Shown: piece by piece, positions 1 through 8,593 of the stretch
Layout: every line of letters begins with the position of its first letter
Position numbering within the stretch: position 1 is the stretch's first letter
DNA from: Deltaproteobacteria bacterium
GTDB lineage: Bacteria; Myxococcota; JACPTQ01
Reading direction: 5' to 3'
Assembly: GCA_016192705.1 (NCBI GenBank)
Contig: JACPTQ010000050.1
Location: 62,001 to 126,000 of the forward strand
Length of the DNA: 64,000 nt
Made by a program: the position numbers and the translations under genes
Notes under the pieces: generated by a model
Told to the model about the DNA's origin: nothing
The model's input: the letters and a program-made list of their open reading frames with translations, nothing else
The model's database searches: none

Positions 1-2
1 GC

Positions 3-293
3 GATCCCGAAAACGAAGTTTTTTATAAGGTCGACGGTAATCCATTCGCCACGTCGAATCAGTGGAGGTTCGATCTCCCGGGAACCGTGGTCGCCGCGCC
101 GCTAACCATTCGCGCATCTCTCTACTCCAACGACGGCGGTGTTTTGGTCTCGTCGGCATCGGTGTCGACCGATACGCTCGGGCGGCCGATTCAATTTGGC
201 ACCGCCGATGCGGCGGTCAACATCACGTTCACCTGCGCTTCGACGGAGGTTTGCACCGGCGCTGACGGAGGCGTAAGCGACGCGGGGCAATAA
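3..293 (+). CDS. C-terminal fragment of a secreted or lipoprotein-type protein (truncated by window edge)
   Basis: The reading frame is open from the first bases to a TAA at 291-293, so the true start lies upstream of the window. About 96 residues are visible. They read as beta-rich surface-protein sequence: hydrophobic and polar residues alternate, and the tail reads CASTEVCTGADGGVSDAGQ. That Asp/Gly/Ala-rich ending resembles the D-A-G linkers of the lipoproteins elsewhere in this window. No catalytic motif is visible. An internal ATG at 87 could start a 68-residue protein, but the coding character continues upstream of it, so a truncated longer gene is more likely. Function is unknown. Confidence 0.6.
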   Translation, partial: DPENEVFYKVDGNPFATSNQWRFDLPGTVVAAPLTIRASLYSNDGGVLVSSASVSTDTLGRPIQFGTADAAVNITFTCASTEVCTGADGGVSDAGQ

Positions 294-342
294 AGGTGTC
301 GACGGGGTTCGTCTCCGCAAGTTGGCTAATCGCTCGGAAAAT

Positions 343-442
343 TGGCGGAGGCGCATGGGAATCGAACCCACCAAGCGCGGCTGTTACACCTGCCTCACCG
401 GTTTTGAAGACCGGGCGGGCCACCAGGCCCAACGCACCTCCG
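343..442 (-). tRNA. selC: tRNA-Sec (selenocysteine, anticodon UCA)
   Basis: Read on the minus strand, this 100-nt gene begins GGAGGTGC and ends GCGCCTCC-G-CCA, giving the 8-bp acceptor stem typical of tRNA-Sec with an encoded CCA. The anticodon arm reads CCGGTCTTCAAAACCGG, which places TCA in the loop. A long variable arm follows (about 385-365), then a T arm with GGTTCGATTCC. The length and the UCA anticodon distinguish it from tRNA-Ser, which it otherwise resembles. In bacteria it is charged by SerRS, converted by SelA and delivered to UGA codons by SelB; none of those genes is in this window. It lies 90 nt downstream of the peptidase operon on the same strand. No separate promoter was convincingly seen. 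Confidence 0.93.
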
Positions 443-532
443 AGAGCTGTCGTATCATCACGCGCCGTTGGCGTCACGGCCGGCGTCGGCGACGTTCATT
501 GAACCCGCGGGGCACCGCTCTTTCCGCGCGCC

Positions 533-2101
533 CTATTTTGTTTTCTTCTTTACAGCGGGCTGCTTCACTTTGGGCCACTTCAGTTTGGGCTGGTTCACTT
601 TTTCTTTCGGCGTCTTCTGGTCTTTCGGCCAAACAAAACCCCAAAGAGGCATGATGTCGAGATGGACATGGTCCTTGTATGGCCCCGGACCGTGAATCCA
701 CTGGAAGTGGATCTTTCGCGCGCCAGCTTCGGCGTTGATCGTTTTCGCCACCTCAAAGTCGTTGTAAAGCGCTCGCCACCGCACCCGCGGGTTGGATACC
801 GCTTCCGCGGCCAGCATCGCCCGGAAAAAACTGAGCAACCGGTCCCGCGCGAAGAAGCAAAATTTATTCTCATCGGGGCATTTCGATTGGATCCAGATGT
901 CCGTTGAATATTCACTCCACGAGTGTGACTTGTACTGCGTCATCGAGAATCCCCAGGACTCTCCCGCGAGCTTCTGTTTCACGATTTTAAAAAACGGGAT
1001 GAGTTCAAACCCGAATTGTCCGCTCCCTTTCCATTCTTTTGGAAGCTTGACGGATAGCGCTTTTCTCAACTCGCTGGGCTCAGCCATGCTCTGAGCCCCG
1101 TATTTCGTGTACTCCTTGTCGGTGTCGAACTTCACCTTTGCCTCGGCGCTAATTCGAAACCACTCCTTGTAATCGGCGACGTACGGCGCGATCGACCGCT
1201 GGAGTGCCTCCCAGTACGGCTTCACCTTCGGACAAAATGCGGCGATGAGATCAACCGGCTTCTCTTCAAGGGCCTTCAGTTTTTTTTCGGCCGCGGCAAG
1301 GTCCCGCTCCGCGCGTGGGAGCGCCGCTTCGGCAATTTCGAGGTTCTTTTGAGCCCGCTTCTTAAGCTTTTCGTCGGGGGCCTCGGCGAGCTTTGCTTTA
1401 GCAAGTGCCGCTTCGGCTTTGGCAAGCGCCGCTTCGGCACGCTCGAGGTTCTTTTGAGCGAGCTTCTGCAGCTCGTCGGTTGGCGCGGCGGCAAGCGTCG
1501 CCTTGGCATCTTCGATCTCCGCCTTCAGTTTAGGGTCGAGCACTCCGGCGAGCTTCGCCTTGGCCGTTTCGATCGCCGCCTTGGCCTTTTCGACTCGCTT
1601 TCGCTGTTGGTCGCGCCATCGCTGTTTGCTTTCGATCGGATCTTCTATCTCGTCAGCCCACCGCTCCTTGCTGATCGGCGCGCGGAGGCCCCTGAGCGCC
1701 TCTTTGGTGACGAGGCTCAAGCTGTGCGAATGGCGCCCAGCGATATCGGCGAACTGGGCTTTCAGCTCGGCAAGTTCAGTCTCAGCCTTCGCACCTTCAA
1801 TGCCGGCCGCACGACTGTCCGCGATCGGCTGAAGCACGGTCGCGACGTACGACGGATCGGCCGCGAGCACGCCTTCCCATCCCCATTGCCTAAAACCTTG
1901 GATGGTCGGGACCTTTGGGCAGCCGGCCGGCATTTCGGGCACCGTCCATCCCTCAGGAATCTTCGGTGGTGCCTTTACGGGTTTCTCCTCTTTCCCACGC
2001 TTACCGGGCTTGGGATTCTTCCCGGTTTCCGCTTGAGTCGTGCCCGGCGCCATCGTGAGCGACATTGAAACGAGAGAAGCGATTGCGAACAGTGATTTCA
2101 T
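533..2101 (-). CDS. Secreted coiled-coil protein with C-terminal LAS-type (murein endopeptidase-like) metallopeptidase domain
   Basis: The 522-residue product begins with a signal peptide (MKSLFAIASLVSMSL..., probable cleavage after TTQA). The start at 2101 follows an AAGGAGAA ribosome site; an adjacent ATG at 2104 is the alternative. A Lys/Pro-rich segment leads to a long Ala/Lys/Glu coiled coil (roughly residues 130-270). The C-terminal domain carries SHSWSEYSTDIW (His393, Asp401) and KDHVHLDIMP (His478/His480). This H-x7-D ... HxH arrangement matches the zinc ligands of LAS peptidases such as MepA and M15, enzymes that cut peptidoglycan stem peptides. It is the last gene of a three-gene minus-strand operon, 22 bp after the giant repeat protein. 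Peptidase activity is inferred from motifs only. The coiled-coil half could anchor it to the wall or to its partner. Confidence 0.72.
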   Translation of the reverse strand: MKSLFAIASLVSMSLTMAPGTTQAETGKNPKPGKRGKEEKPVKAPPKIPEGWTVPEMPAGCPKVPTIQGFRQWGWEGVLAADPSYVATVLQPIADSRAAGIEGAKAETELAELKAQFADIAGRHSHSLSLVTKEALRGLRAPISKERWADEIEDPIESKQRWRDQQRKRVEKAKAAIETAKAKLAGVLDPKLKAEIEDAKATLAAAPTDELQKLAQKNLERAEAALAKAEAALAKAKLAEAPDEKLKKRAQKNLEIAEAALPRAERDLAAAEKKLKALEEKPVDLIAAFCPKVKPYWEALQRSIAPYVADYKEWFRISAEAKVKFDTDKEYTKYGAQSMAEPSELRKALSVKLPKEWKGSGQFGFELIPFFKIVKQKLAGESWGFSMTQYKSHSWSEYSTDIWIQSKCPDENKFCFFARDRLLSFFRAMLAAEAVSNPRVRWRALYNDFEVAKTINAEAGARKIHFQWIHGPGPYKDHVHLDIMPLWGFVWPKDQKTPKEKVNQPKLKWPKVKQPAVKKKTK

Positions 2102-2123
2102 CATTTCTCCTTCTCTTACTTCG

Positions 2124-5100
2124 TTACTTCGCAAACATCTTAACCGCGGCCTGCATCGGCCCAACGAACCCCTTGGTGTTCTTGTCCGCGGCGAACGCAC
2201 CGATGAGGCGGTTCACGAGCCCCATGAGACGCGCCTTGATCTTGTCGCCCTGGTTCGCCATCAACTCTTTAATGATGGCGACGAGGTCGACCGGTTTCTT
2301 AAGGAGGGCCGTAATCTCACCCACAATGATATTCATGAGCTCCGCGACAACCCCCTTCGGCATGCGCGCGACGAGTTCCGTTTTAAGGAAGCCGTCGAGC
2401 GCCGGCGCGATTTTCGGCAACGTGATGTTGAGCACCGGCTCCGCGCCTTGACTCACAGCCTTCTTGATCGCGTCAACCATCGCGACCGGGTCCGCGAGGA
2501 TTTCGACGGTTCCGTCGATGAGTCCAAGCACAAGTTTCTGCGCGCCCGCGTGCCCAATCTGCTTTTCGACCCGCTTCTTCGCAAGCGAGAAGAGCCACCC
2601 GAGAACACTGCGCATGACCTCTTTCCCGCTGTCCCCCGCGTGCTTTTTCCAAGCCGTCGCATCGGACATCATCGCGCTCCCGAATCGTTCGAGTCCTCCG
2701 ATCGCGGACAGCACAAAATCGGCGAGTTCCGGTGCCGCCCCGGCCTTCTTGAGCGCCTCGGCGAGCTTCGCCTTGACGAACGTCATGAACACCGGGATGA
2801 GCCCCTTCGCTTTCTCCGCGGCCTGTGTGAGCGTCTCTTTGAGAATGGCGACGACTTCAGCGGGGCGCTTAATGAGGTCCGCGACCTTCGCGGTGACCGT
2901 CGAAATCGAACCAACGGCGAGCGCGCGCAAGTCCTTGTCGGGAATCGCCGCTTCGAGAAGTGACGCGACGACGGGTCGCGCTTCATCGGCCAGCATCGCA
3001 AAAAACGCCCCAGGAGAAAACGCGGCAACTTTTGCCCGCGCCGATTCGCTCGTCAGGAGATCCGCGACCGCGTCAAACGCCTTGCCGATGAGCCCCGAGA
3101 ACTTGGCGCCCGTGGCTGAGCGGCTCACTTCGCCCTGAATGAAACTCTTGAGAGCGTCGATCCCCGCGCGTGCAAGCGCGGTTTCCGGCTTTGCGATGAA
3201 GGCCGCTCGTTTTGCGCTGTCGCCGAGCAGCCCCGCAACGGAGCGGACCGTTGTCTCAATGAAAGCGCGAAGCGTACCCGGTATCTTTGAGGCCTTCGCG
3301 ATCGCGGCCAACACGAAGTTTTCGACGGCCGGAACGAACGACGAAAGGAGGGCCGCGACGCCATCCTTCGCGATCGCTTGCCAGCGCGCGGGATCCGCGA
3401 CGAGTTCAAGCCCCGTGCGCACAACGCCCGTAAGGAGCGTCGACACCGCGGGGTCCAAACGATCGCGGACGGCGGCGAGGAGGACGCGACCCAAGTGCTC
3501 GGCGGCCGAGGCGATGAGCGCTCCGACTTTTGCGGCGGCGCCCGAAAAACCATTCGGTTGTGAAAAAAGTTCTTCGAGCCCGCGAATTCCCGAAGCCACG
3601 AGTTCACGCAACTCGGGCGACGGCATGACCGACTGCACGAGGCTCGTCGCGAAGCGGCTCGCCGTGCTTGCAATCTTTTTCCAAAGCGCCGCGGCATTTG
3701 CCTTGAGTGCGCCGGCGCCACCGCCATCCACGAGTTCGCGGACGATCGACACGACGCCCGTCGCAACATCTCGGAGCGCCGCGTTCTCGATGCGAACGAG
3801 AAGCGGGAGCAGCTTTTGGTCGATCGCCTCGACCGCCTTTTGAAGAAGCTGTTTGGCCGTCGCCGCCGGGTTTGCGAGTGCGCTTTCAATCGCCGAGAAG
3901 GCCGCCGCCACCGCCGACGTGTCGACACCGGTCACGGTCGAAACGAGCGATTGCAAAAGCGGCTTCGCGTACGCGACGAGTGCTTTCCCGATCGCGTCGA
4001 CGTTCATCGACCCGAGCTTCGCGAGCGCTGCCGCATCGCCAAGCCCCTTCTGGATCGTTTCAAGCACCGTTCGCACCGCGCTTTGCGCTGACGACGGAAT
4101 CGCCTGAACGATGAGTTTAACGAGCGTCGGCCCGACCACGCGGACCGCGCGCGCGACGTAATCGGTCGCCGACCCCTTTGCGAGTCCAGCAACCCCGTCG
4201 CTGCTCCCCAAGACCTGCTGCAGGTCGGTCACGAGTGCGCCGACGAGTTCCTTCGCAACGTCAGGGAGCGCGGCGCTTAGCTTATCTTTGAGATACGGGA
4301 GTATGAGCGCGGCGCCCTTTTGGAGCGCGGCCAACGCCTGCGACCCCTTGAGCCTCGCAAGCTGCGTCGGATCCGCGAGGAGATCGAAGACGCCTTCGAC
4401 GAGCCCGCCGATGAACGGCTTTAGCCCCGCGTCGATCGACAGCGAGGCGACCGCGTTCTTGACGAGTTCGCGCAAGGCCTTGGCGAGCGCGCCCGCGAGG
4501 TCGCGCAGAACGGCGCCCGGAACAAGCGTGACCGCCTCGGCGTTCTTGAGGAGCGAGAGGAGGGAGTTGCCCACCGATCGCAAGAGCGCTAGGCCGCTGT
4601 CTGCCGACCCCGTCGCGCCGACGACCGCGTCGAGAAGCGCCGAGAGAGCTTCCCCGACCATCTTGAGGACCGACGCGACGCCACCTTTCGCGAGCGCGCC
4701 GAATCCACCCGGCGCCTGGAGCGCGTTCCCAATGCCCTTAAAGAAACCCTCGATGACCGAGGCCGGAACCTGGCTCCCCGCGACGCGCGCGATTTGCCGC
4801 GAAACGAACGACGACAACGACGAAATAACGTCGCCGAGCATCGCCGTGCCCTTTTCCGAAAAGAGTTTTTGCAGCCCCGCGAAAAACTTCTCGCCGTTTC
4901 GGATCGGTCCGTTCTCATCGAAAAGCGCCCTCACGGCGAGCTCGACAAGCGACTCGAGTCCCGTCCCCTCGACGAGCGCCCTAAGCCGCGCCGCTGCGTA
5001 CGGCCCCGCGAGGTCGGCGATCTTCGCGACGATGCCCGCGGTTCCCTTCGCCTTAATCGCCTCGAAGTACGCCACCGGGTCTTTGAGCATTTCGATGATC

Positions 5101-7514
5101 TCGTCGATCGCATCGGCAATGAGTCCTCGCTCGGGCGCAACCGACTTGTGCGCGAGCGCCTTATCGAGCAGCTCCTTCACATACGACCCGACCGTCTCGC
5201 CAAGCCCCGCGAGCAGTCGCCCCGGCGACTTCGCGATCGAATCGACATCTTGCAGCGCCTCAACAATCCCCGCGTGCGCGTGGAGCAGCATCTTCTTAAG
5301 GCCCGCGTCGGGGATCATCCCGAGCAAGTATTCGCCGATCGGCGCCGCCGTGTTGACGATCGACGCGACGACATTCTTTGGCACCATCGGCTTTTCGAGG
5401 AGCGCGATCGCCACGTCGCCCGCGCGCCCCAAAACGCTCCCGACCATCTTTTGCTCCGCGACCGGCAGCCTAAGCGCCTTCATGATCTGTGGAACGATTG
5501 CGGTTGCCAACCCCGCGACACCCCCGGCGATGCTCTGCATGAGGTTGTTGTTCATCCCAGCGGCTGTCGTCTTGAGAAAACCGGTTATTTCGCCCAACAT
5601 CTCTTGGGCAAAACCCAAGAACGTTGCGAAATACTTCTTGTTCTTCTGCGACTTCGGACTCTTGCCGGTCATCTTCGCCTTGAGCGAATCGAATACTTCC
5701 TCGAGAACATCTTTGACCATTTTCTCCGCGATCGCCATGAGCTGGTCGGTGACGATATTCAAAACGTAGTCAACGACGAGATCCAGGCCAAAGCCAAGTA
5801 ACGCGGAAAGAACGCCACCCACGAATGGGACCGACCCGACAGCGCCGGTAACGGCTTTTATCGGGATGTTAAGCGCCATCTTGATAACGCCGCTGAGTTT
5901 CCCCACAAGCTTGGTCAGCGTCGGCGCGATGGCCAGCCACACCTCGTCCGTGACGATCGGCGCGAGCGCGTTGACGACGATCTCCGGGTTATCCTCGACG
6001 AGTCTCACGTCGACGAGGTTTTCAGCCGCGGCCTTATCGACCTTCTCCCCGCGCGCGGACGCCATCGCGATCCCGACCGCCTTGTCTGTCGCCTCCTTGA
6101 TCTTTTCAGTTATTTTGAGGGCCTTCTCGATGGAGGCCTTCATCCTCTCCTTCTTTTCCGGCGTCCCCATGTTTCCCATCACGTTGATCGCCGTTCCGGC
6201 GACCACCTTGACGACGTCGAAAATCATCTTCATAAGCGCTTGCCCGTCTTCGCCATGCTCTTTTACTTTCGCGTCGATCTGCCCTTTGAGGTCCCCCGTC
6301 GCGAAGATGAGCTCCGGAATCAGCCAGCCCATCAGCTTCTTGACGCCGAAGTGTGTGATCCCCATAACAACGGCGTTCGGGATGAGAATCGCGGAAATCG
6401 CGGCCGCGGCGGGCTTGTGGATGTGATCGTCGATCGCCTTAATGTTGGTGACAGGCGGCGAGAATGCGGCGAGAAGACCTTCGACGGCGCCCATGGTCGT
6501 CTTGAAGAACGTGCCCAGCTGCTTCCCGAGTTCCTTGGCCGACAGCTCCTTCAGGTCAAGAACGCCCGTGAAGCTCGTGACGAACGTCCGAATGTTCGCC
6601 TCGAGCCTGCAGAAGAACGCATCGCGCTTCTTCGCGTCGGCGAACATCATTATCATTTTGATCGTGTGTTCCATGAGGCAAGGCACCCCGCCCGACAATG
6701 CGCACCCGACCGCCTTGAAAATCTCGCCGGCTTGCTTCCCCCACTTGCTCTCGTCCATCTTGCGTACGTAGTGGAACCCCTTGTCCTTCTGACACGAAAC
6801 GCCAATATCGGTCGTAAATTCGGGGCAACGAGCTTCGCATCGCGTGACGACGGTTTTGAATCCCGACGGGCACAAGGAGTAGAAGAAAGCCTCCCCCTTC
6901 TTATGCTCGCACGGCATCCCGTGTTTTGGGTTGCTGTTGTACTCTTTCTCCGTCATCCCCCACTTTTTGAACGTCTCAGCATTACATTTTGCCCTATCTC
7001 TATTTGTCCGGTCGTAGCCCTGCGGCTTGTAACAGTGGAGGCCGGAATCTTCAAAACCTGGCGGACACGGTTTGGTGCACAGGTGGCCGAGTGTCTTCGA
7101 CACCTTGAAGCCTGGCTTGCAAGGTTCGTAGCAAAACGCGCCATACTGCACGAAGCCCGCCTTGCAGTTGCCGACCCACTGCTCCTTCAGCTCCTTCTCC
7201 GCGAGCTCCTTCTCCGTCGGGCACTTTGAACCCTCTGGCGCCGTTGAGGTCTCCTGCCCCTTGGGCGCCGTGTCGTGCGCCCTCCTTCCGCCCTTCGCCT
7301 TAGCCGCATCAGCGTCGGCCTTCGCCTTCTCCGCAGCTTTTTTCATCGCCGCGAGCGCAGCCTTTTTCGTCTCTTCGGCCTTGGCTTTCGCCACGGCAGC
7401 CGCCTTTTTCGCAGCCTCCGCGTCGGCCTTCTTGTCCGCGAGCGCCGCGCCCCCAGACACGGCGGAGATGACGAACAAAGCGAAAATGGATCTGAAGAGT
7501 TTTGTGTACAACAT
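2124..7514 (-). CDS. Giant secreted Cys-rich and helical-repeat protein, function unknown
   Basis: This 1796-residue protein starts at 7514, behind AAAAGGGGAATCG, with a signal peptide (MLYTKLFRSIFALFVISAV..., cleavage near GAALA). The upstream in-frame ATG at 7580 would spoil the signal. Residues about 27-85 form an Ala/Lys coiled coil. Residues about 95-290 form a Cys-rich region with repeated C-P-P-G-F ... C-Y-K-P modules. From about residue 350 the protein is a long series of amphipathic helices. At least fifteen degenerate repeats of about 57 residues can be laid out from roughly residue 830 to the end. Each has a pattern like G-x-V-x3-x2-L-L-x-D-P, then a central P-x-L, then a closing hydrophobic-V. 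Glycine-rich hydrophobic stretches occur, but none is a convincing transmembrane helix. It sits between two LAS-type peptidase genes in one operon. No family was recognised; an extended alpha-solenoid scaffold or a wall- or membrane-active toxin-like filament are guesses. Confidence 0.8.
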   Translation of the reverse strand: MLYTKLFRSIFALFVISAVSGGAALADKKADAEAAKKAAAVAKAKAEETKKAALAAMKKAAEKAKADADAAKAKGGRRAHDTAPKGQETSTAPEGSKCPTEKELAEKELKEQWVGNCKAGFVQYGAFCYEPCKPGFKVSKTLGHLCTKPCPPGFEDSGLHCYKPQGYDRTNRDRAKCNAETFKKWGMTEKEYNSNPKHGMPCEHKKGEAFFYSLCPSGFKTVVTRCEARCPEFTTDIGVSCQKDKGFHYVRKMDESKWGKQAGEIFKAVGCALSGGVPCLMEHTIKMIMMFADAKKRDAFFCRLEANIRTFVTSFTGVLDLKELSAKELGKQLGTFFKTTMGAVEGLLAAFSPPVTNIKAIDDHIHKPAAAAISAILIPNAVVMGITHFGVKKLMGWLIPELIFATGDLKGQIDAKVKEHGEDGQALMKMIFDVVKVVAGTAINVMGNMGTPEKKERMKASIEKALKITEKIKEATDKAVGIAMASARGEKVDKAAAENLVDVRLVEDNPEIVVNALAPIVTDEVWLAIAPTLTKLVGKLSGVIKMALNIPIKAVTGAVGSVPFVGGVLSALLGFGLDLVVDYVLNIVTDQLMAIAEKMVKDVLEEVFDSLKAKMTGKSPKSQKNKKYFATFLGFAQEMLGEITGFLKTTAAGMNNNLMQSIAGGVAGLATAIVPQIMKALRLPVAEQKMVGSVLGRAGDVAIALLEKPMVPKNVVASIVNTAAPIGEYLLGMIPDAGLKKMLLHAHAGIVEALQDVDSIAKSPGRLLAGLGETVGSYVKELLDKALAHKSVAPERGLIADAIDEIIEMLKDPVAYFEAIKAKGTAGIVAKIADLAGPYAAARLRALVEGTGLESLVELAVRALFDENGPIRNGEKFFAGLQKLFSEKGTAMLGDVISSLSSFVSRQIARVAGSQVPASVIEGFFKGIGNALQAPGGFGALAKGGVASVLKMVGEALSALLDAVVGATGSADSGLALLRSVGNSLLSLLKNAEAVTLVPGAVLRDLAGALAKALRELVKNAVASLSIDAGLKPFIGGLVEGVFDLLADPTQLARLKGSQALAALQKGAALILPYLKDKLSAALPDVAKELVGALVTDLQQVLGSSDGVAGLAKGSATDYVARAVRVVGPTLVKLIVQAIPSSAQSAVRTVLETIQKGLGDAAALAKLGSMNVDAIGKALVAYAKPLLQSLVSTVTGVDTSAVAAAFSAIESALANPAATAKQLLQKAVEAIDQKLLPLLVRIENAALRDVATGVVSIVRELVDGGGAGALKANAAALWKKIASTASRFATSLVQSVMPSPELRELVASGIRGLEELFSQPNGFSGAAAKVGALIASAAEHLGRVLLAAVRDRLDPAVSTLLTGVVRTGLELVADPARWQAIAKDGVAALLSSFVPAVENFVLAAIAKASKIPGTLRAFIETTVRSVAGLLGDSAKRAAFIAKPETALARAGIDALKSFIQGEVSRSATGAKFSGLIGKAFDAVADLLTSESARAKVAAFSPGAFFAMLADEARPVVASLLEAAIPDKDLRALAVGSISTVTAKVADLIKRPAEVVAILKETLTQAAEKAKGLIPVFMTFVKAKLAEALKKAGAAPELADFVLSAIGGLERFGSAMMSDATAWKKHAGDSGKEVMRSVLGWLFSLAKKRVEKQIGHAGAQKLVLGLIDGTVEILADPVAMVDAIKKAVSQGAEPVLNITLPKIAPALDGFLKTELVARMPKGVVAELMNIIVGEITALLKKPVDLVAIIKELMANQGDKIKARLMGLVNRLIGAFAADKNTKGFVGPMQAAVKMFAK

Positions 7515-7581
7515 CGATTCCCCTTTTCTCAAACCACTGTCAAACGGCGCAGCGCCCTTATATACAACAAAAGCCGCCAAA

Positions 7582-8454
7582 CTAATCCGCGATCTTATTG
7601 TTGCGGAACTTTCCCGAATACGGATTCACCGTGTACTCGAAGTGCCACGGCTCCTGACAATAATTCCACCACCCCGTGGCGAACATGATCTCGTGGAGCG
7701 CGCGGAGGCGACTGTCCTTCTTGACCCGATGCGCCGTCGCCTCGCACGAAATCGCTTTGCCCGCGAACGTCACCTGAATCCGCTCCTGGTCTCTCGTCTT
7801 ATGCCCCTTCTTACCGAAGTTCTTATTCTTCACCGTCAGATAAATGTCGATCGCGACGCCGTCTGAGTGAATATTCGGTCCCGGACACGACAGCGTTTTG
7901 CCGTCGCACGGCGGGCTCTCGCCGAGATGGTTGCACGTGAGCTGCGTTTGGCAATAGAGCGACCGGTACGCATAGCCAACATAGAGGCCGTAATCCGCGG
8001 GATTCCCCTTTTTGTCTTTGTACGCCCGCGCACCAACGACCGCCTTAACAAGCCCCGGGATCACGCCCGCACGAACCTTTGCCGATTCCCCGCTGTCGCC
8101 TTTTTTGAACGAGATTCCACACGACTCGAGCGTCTCACCGGTACACGGTTTCGACGGATGCCGAAGGAGCGCGTCGCGAAGCACGGTCTCGACGTCGACG
8201 AGGTCGGTTGGCTCACCCGACTTTTTCGCGTACTCCTTAAAGACGTCGTTCCTGACGACGCCCTTCTGCGTCTTCTGGCACTCGACCTTCGCAGCCCCAG
8301 CCACCGGGCGCACGCAAAACTTGTTGCACGCGTTCCCGTGGCACCAGCTCACGTGTCGCTCACTCCCCGCGTTCGGCTTCGGCGCATCGCCGATCGCGAG
8401 CAGCGGCCCCGCAAGAAATGCAATAAATGTTATTCCTACGATTGAATACGACAT
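7582..8454 (-). CDS. Secreted M15-type D-alanyl-D-alanine carboxypeptidase/dipeptidase-like protein
   Basis: The protein has 290 residues, with an N-terminal hydrophobic export signal (IVGITFIAFLAGPLLA) and a GGAGGG ribosome site just before the ATG at 8454. The M15/LAS zinc site is clear: NIHSDGVAIDIY supplies His196 and Asp203, and QEPWHFEY supplies the catalytic Glu268 and the third ligand His271. Such enzymes trim D-Ala from peptidoglycan peptides. About a dozen cysteines suggest disulfides outside the cytoplasm. It is the first gene of the operon that continues into the giant repeat protein (67-bp gap) and the coiled-coil LAS peptidase. VanY/VanX-type resistance is unlikely because no van genes or D-Ala-D-Lac ligase are nearby. 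Confidence 0.83.
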   Translation of the reverse strand: MSYSIVGITFIAFLAGPLLAIGDAPKPNAGSERHVSWCHGNACNKFCVRPVAGAAKVECQKTQKGVVRNDVFKEYAKKSGEPTDLVDVETVLRDALLRHPSKPCTGETLESCGISFKKGDSGESAKVRAGVIPGLVKAVVGARAYKDKKGNPADYGLYVGYAYRSLYCQTQLTCNHLGESPPCDGKTLSCPGPNIHSDGVAIDIYLTVKNKNFGKKGHKTRDQERIQVTFAGKAISCEATAHRVKKDSRLRALHEIMFATGWWNYCQEPWHFEYTVNPYSGKFRNNKIAD

Positions 8455-8593
8455 TTCCCTCCCTTTCTCGACATGATTAGACGGAGGTGAACGCGGTTTT
8501 ATTCATCCTGAGCGGTCGATTTCTATCGAGAGTCGTGGTTTTTTGAAGGGGGGGGATTAGTTCAGGAATGCCGTAAAAGCTGAAACGTTTTTA

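Noticed and set aside
4288-5801. Long plus-strand frames (493 and 335 residues) inside the giant repeat gene
   Set aside because: Ser/Ala- or Arg-rich translations without domains, fully antisense to a protein with a signal peptide and internal repeats; typical high-GC shadows.
7582-8454. Vancomycin-resistance VanX/VanY role for the M15 peptidase
   Set aside because: No van ligase, dehydrogenase or sensor genes nearby; the operon partner is a giant secreted protein.
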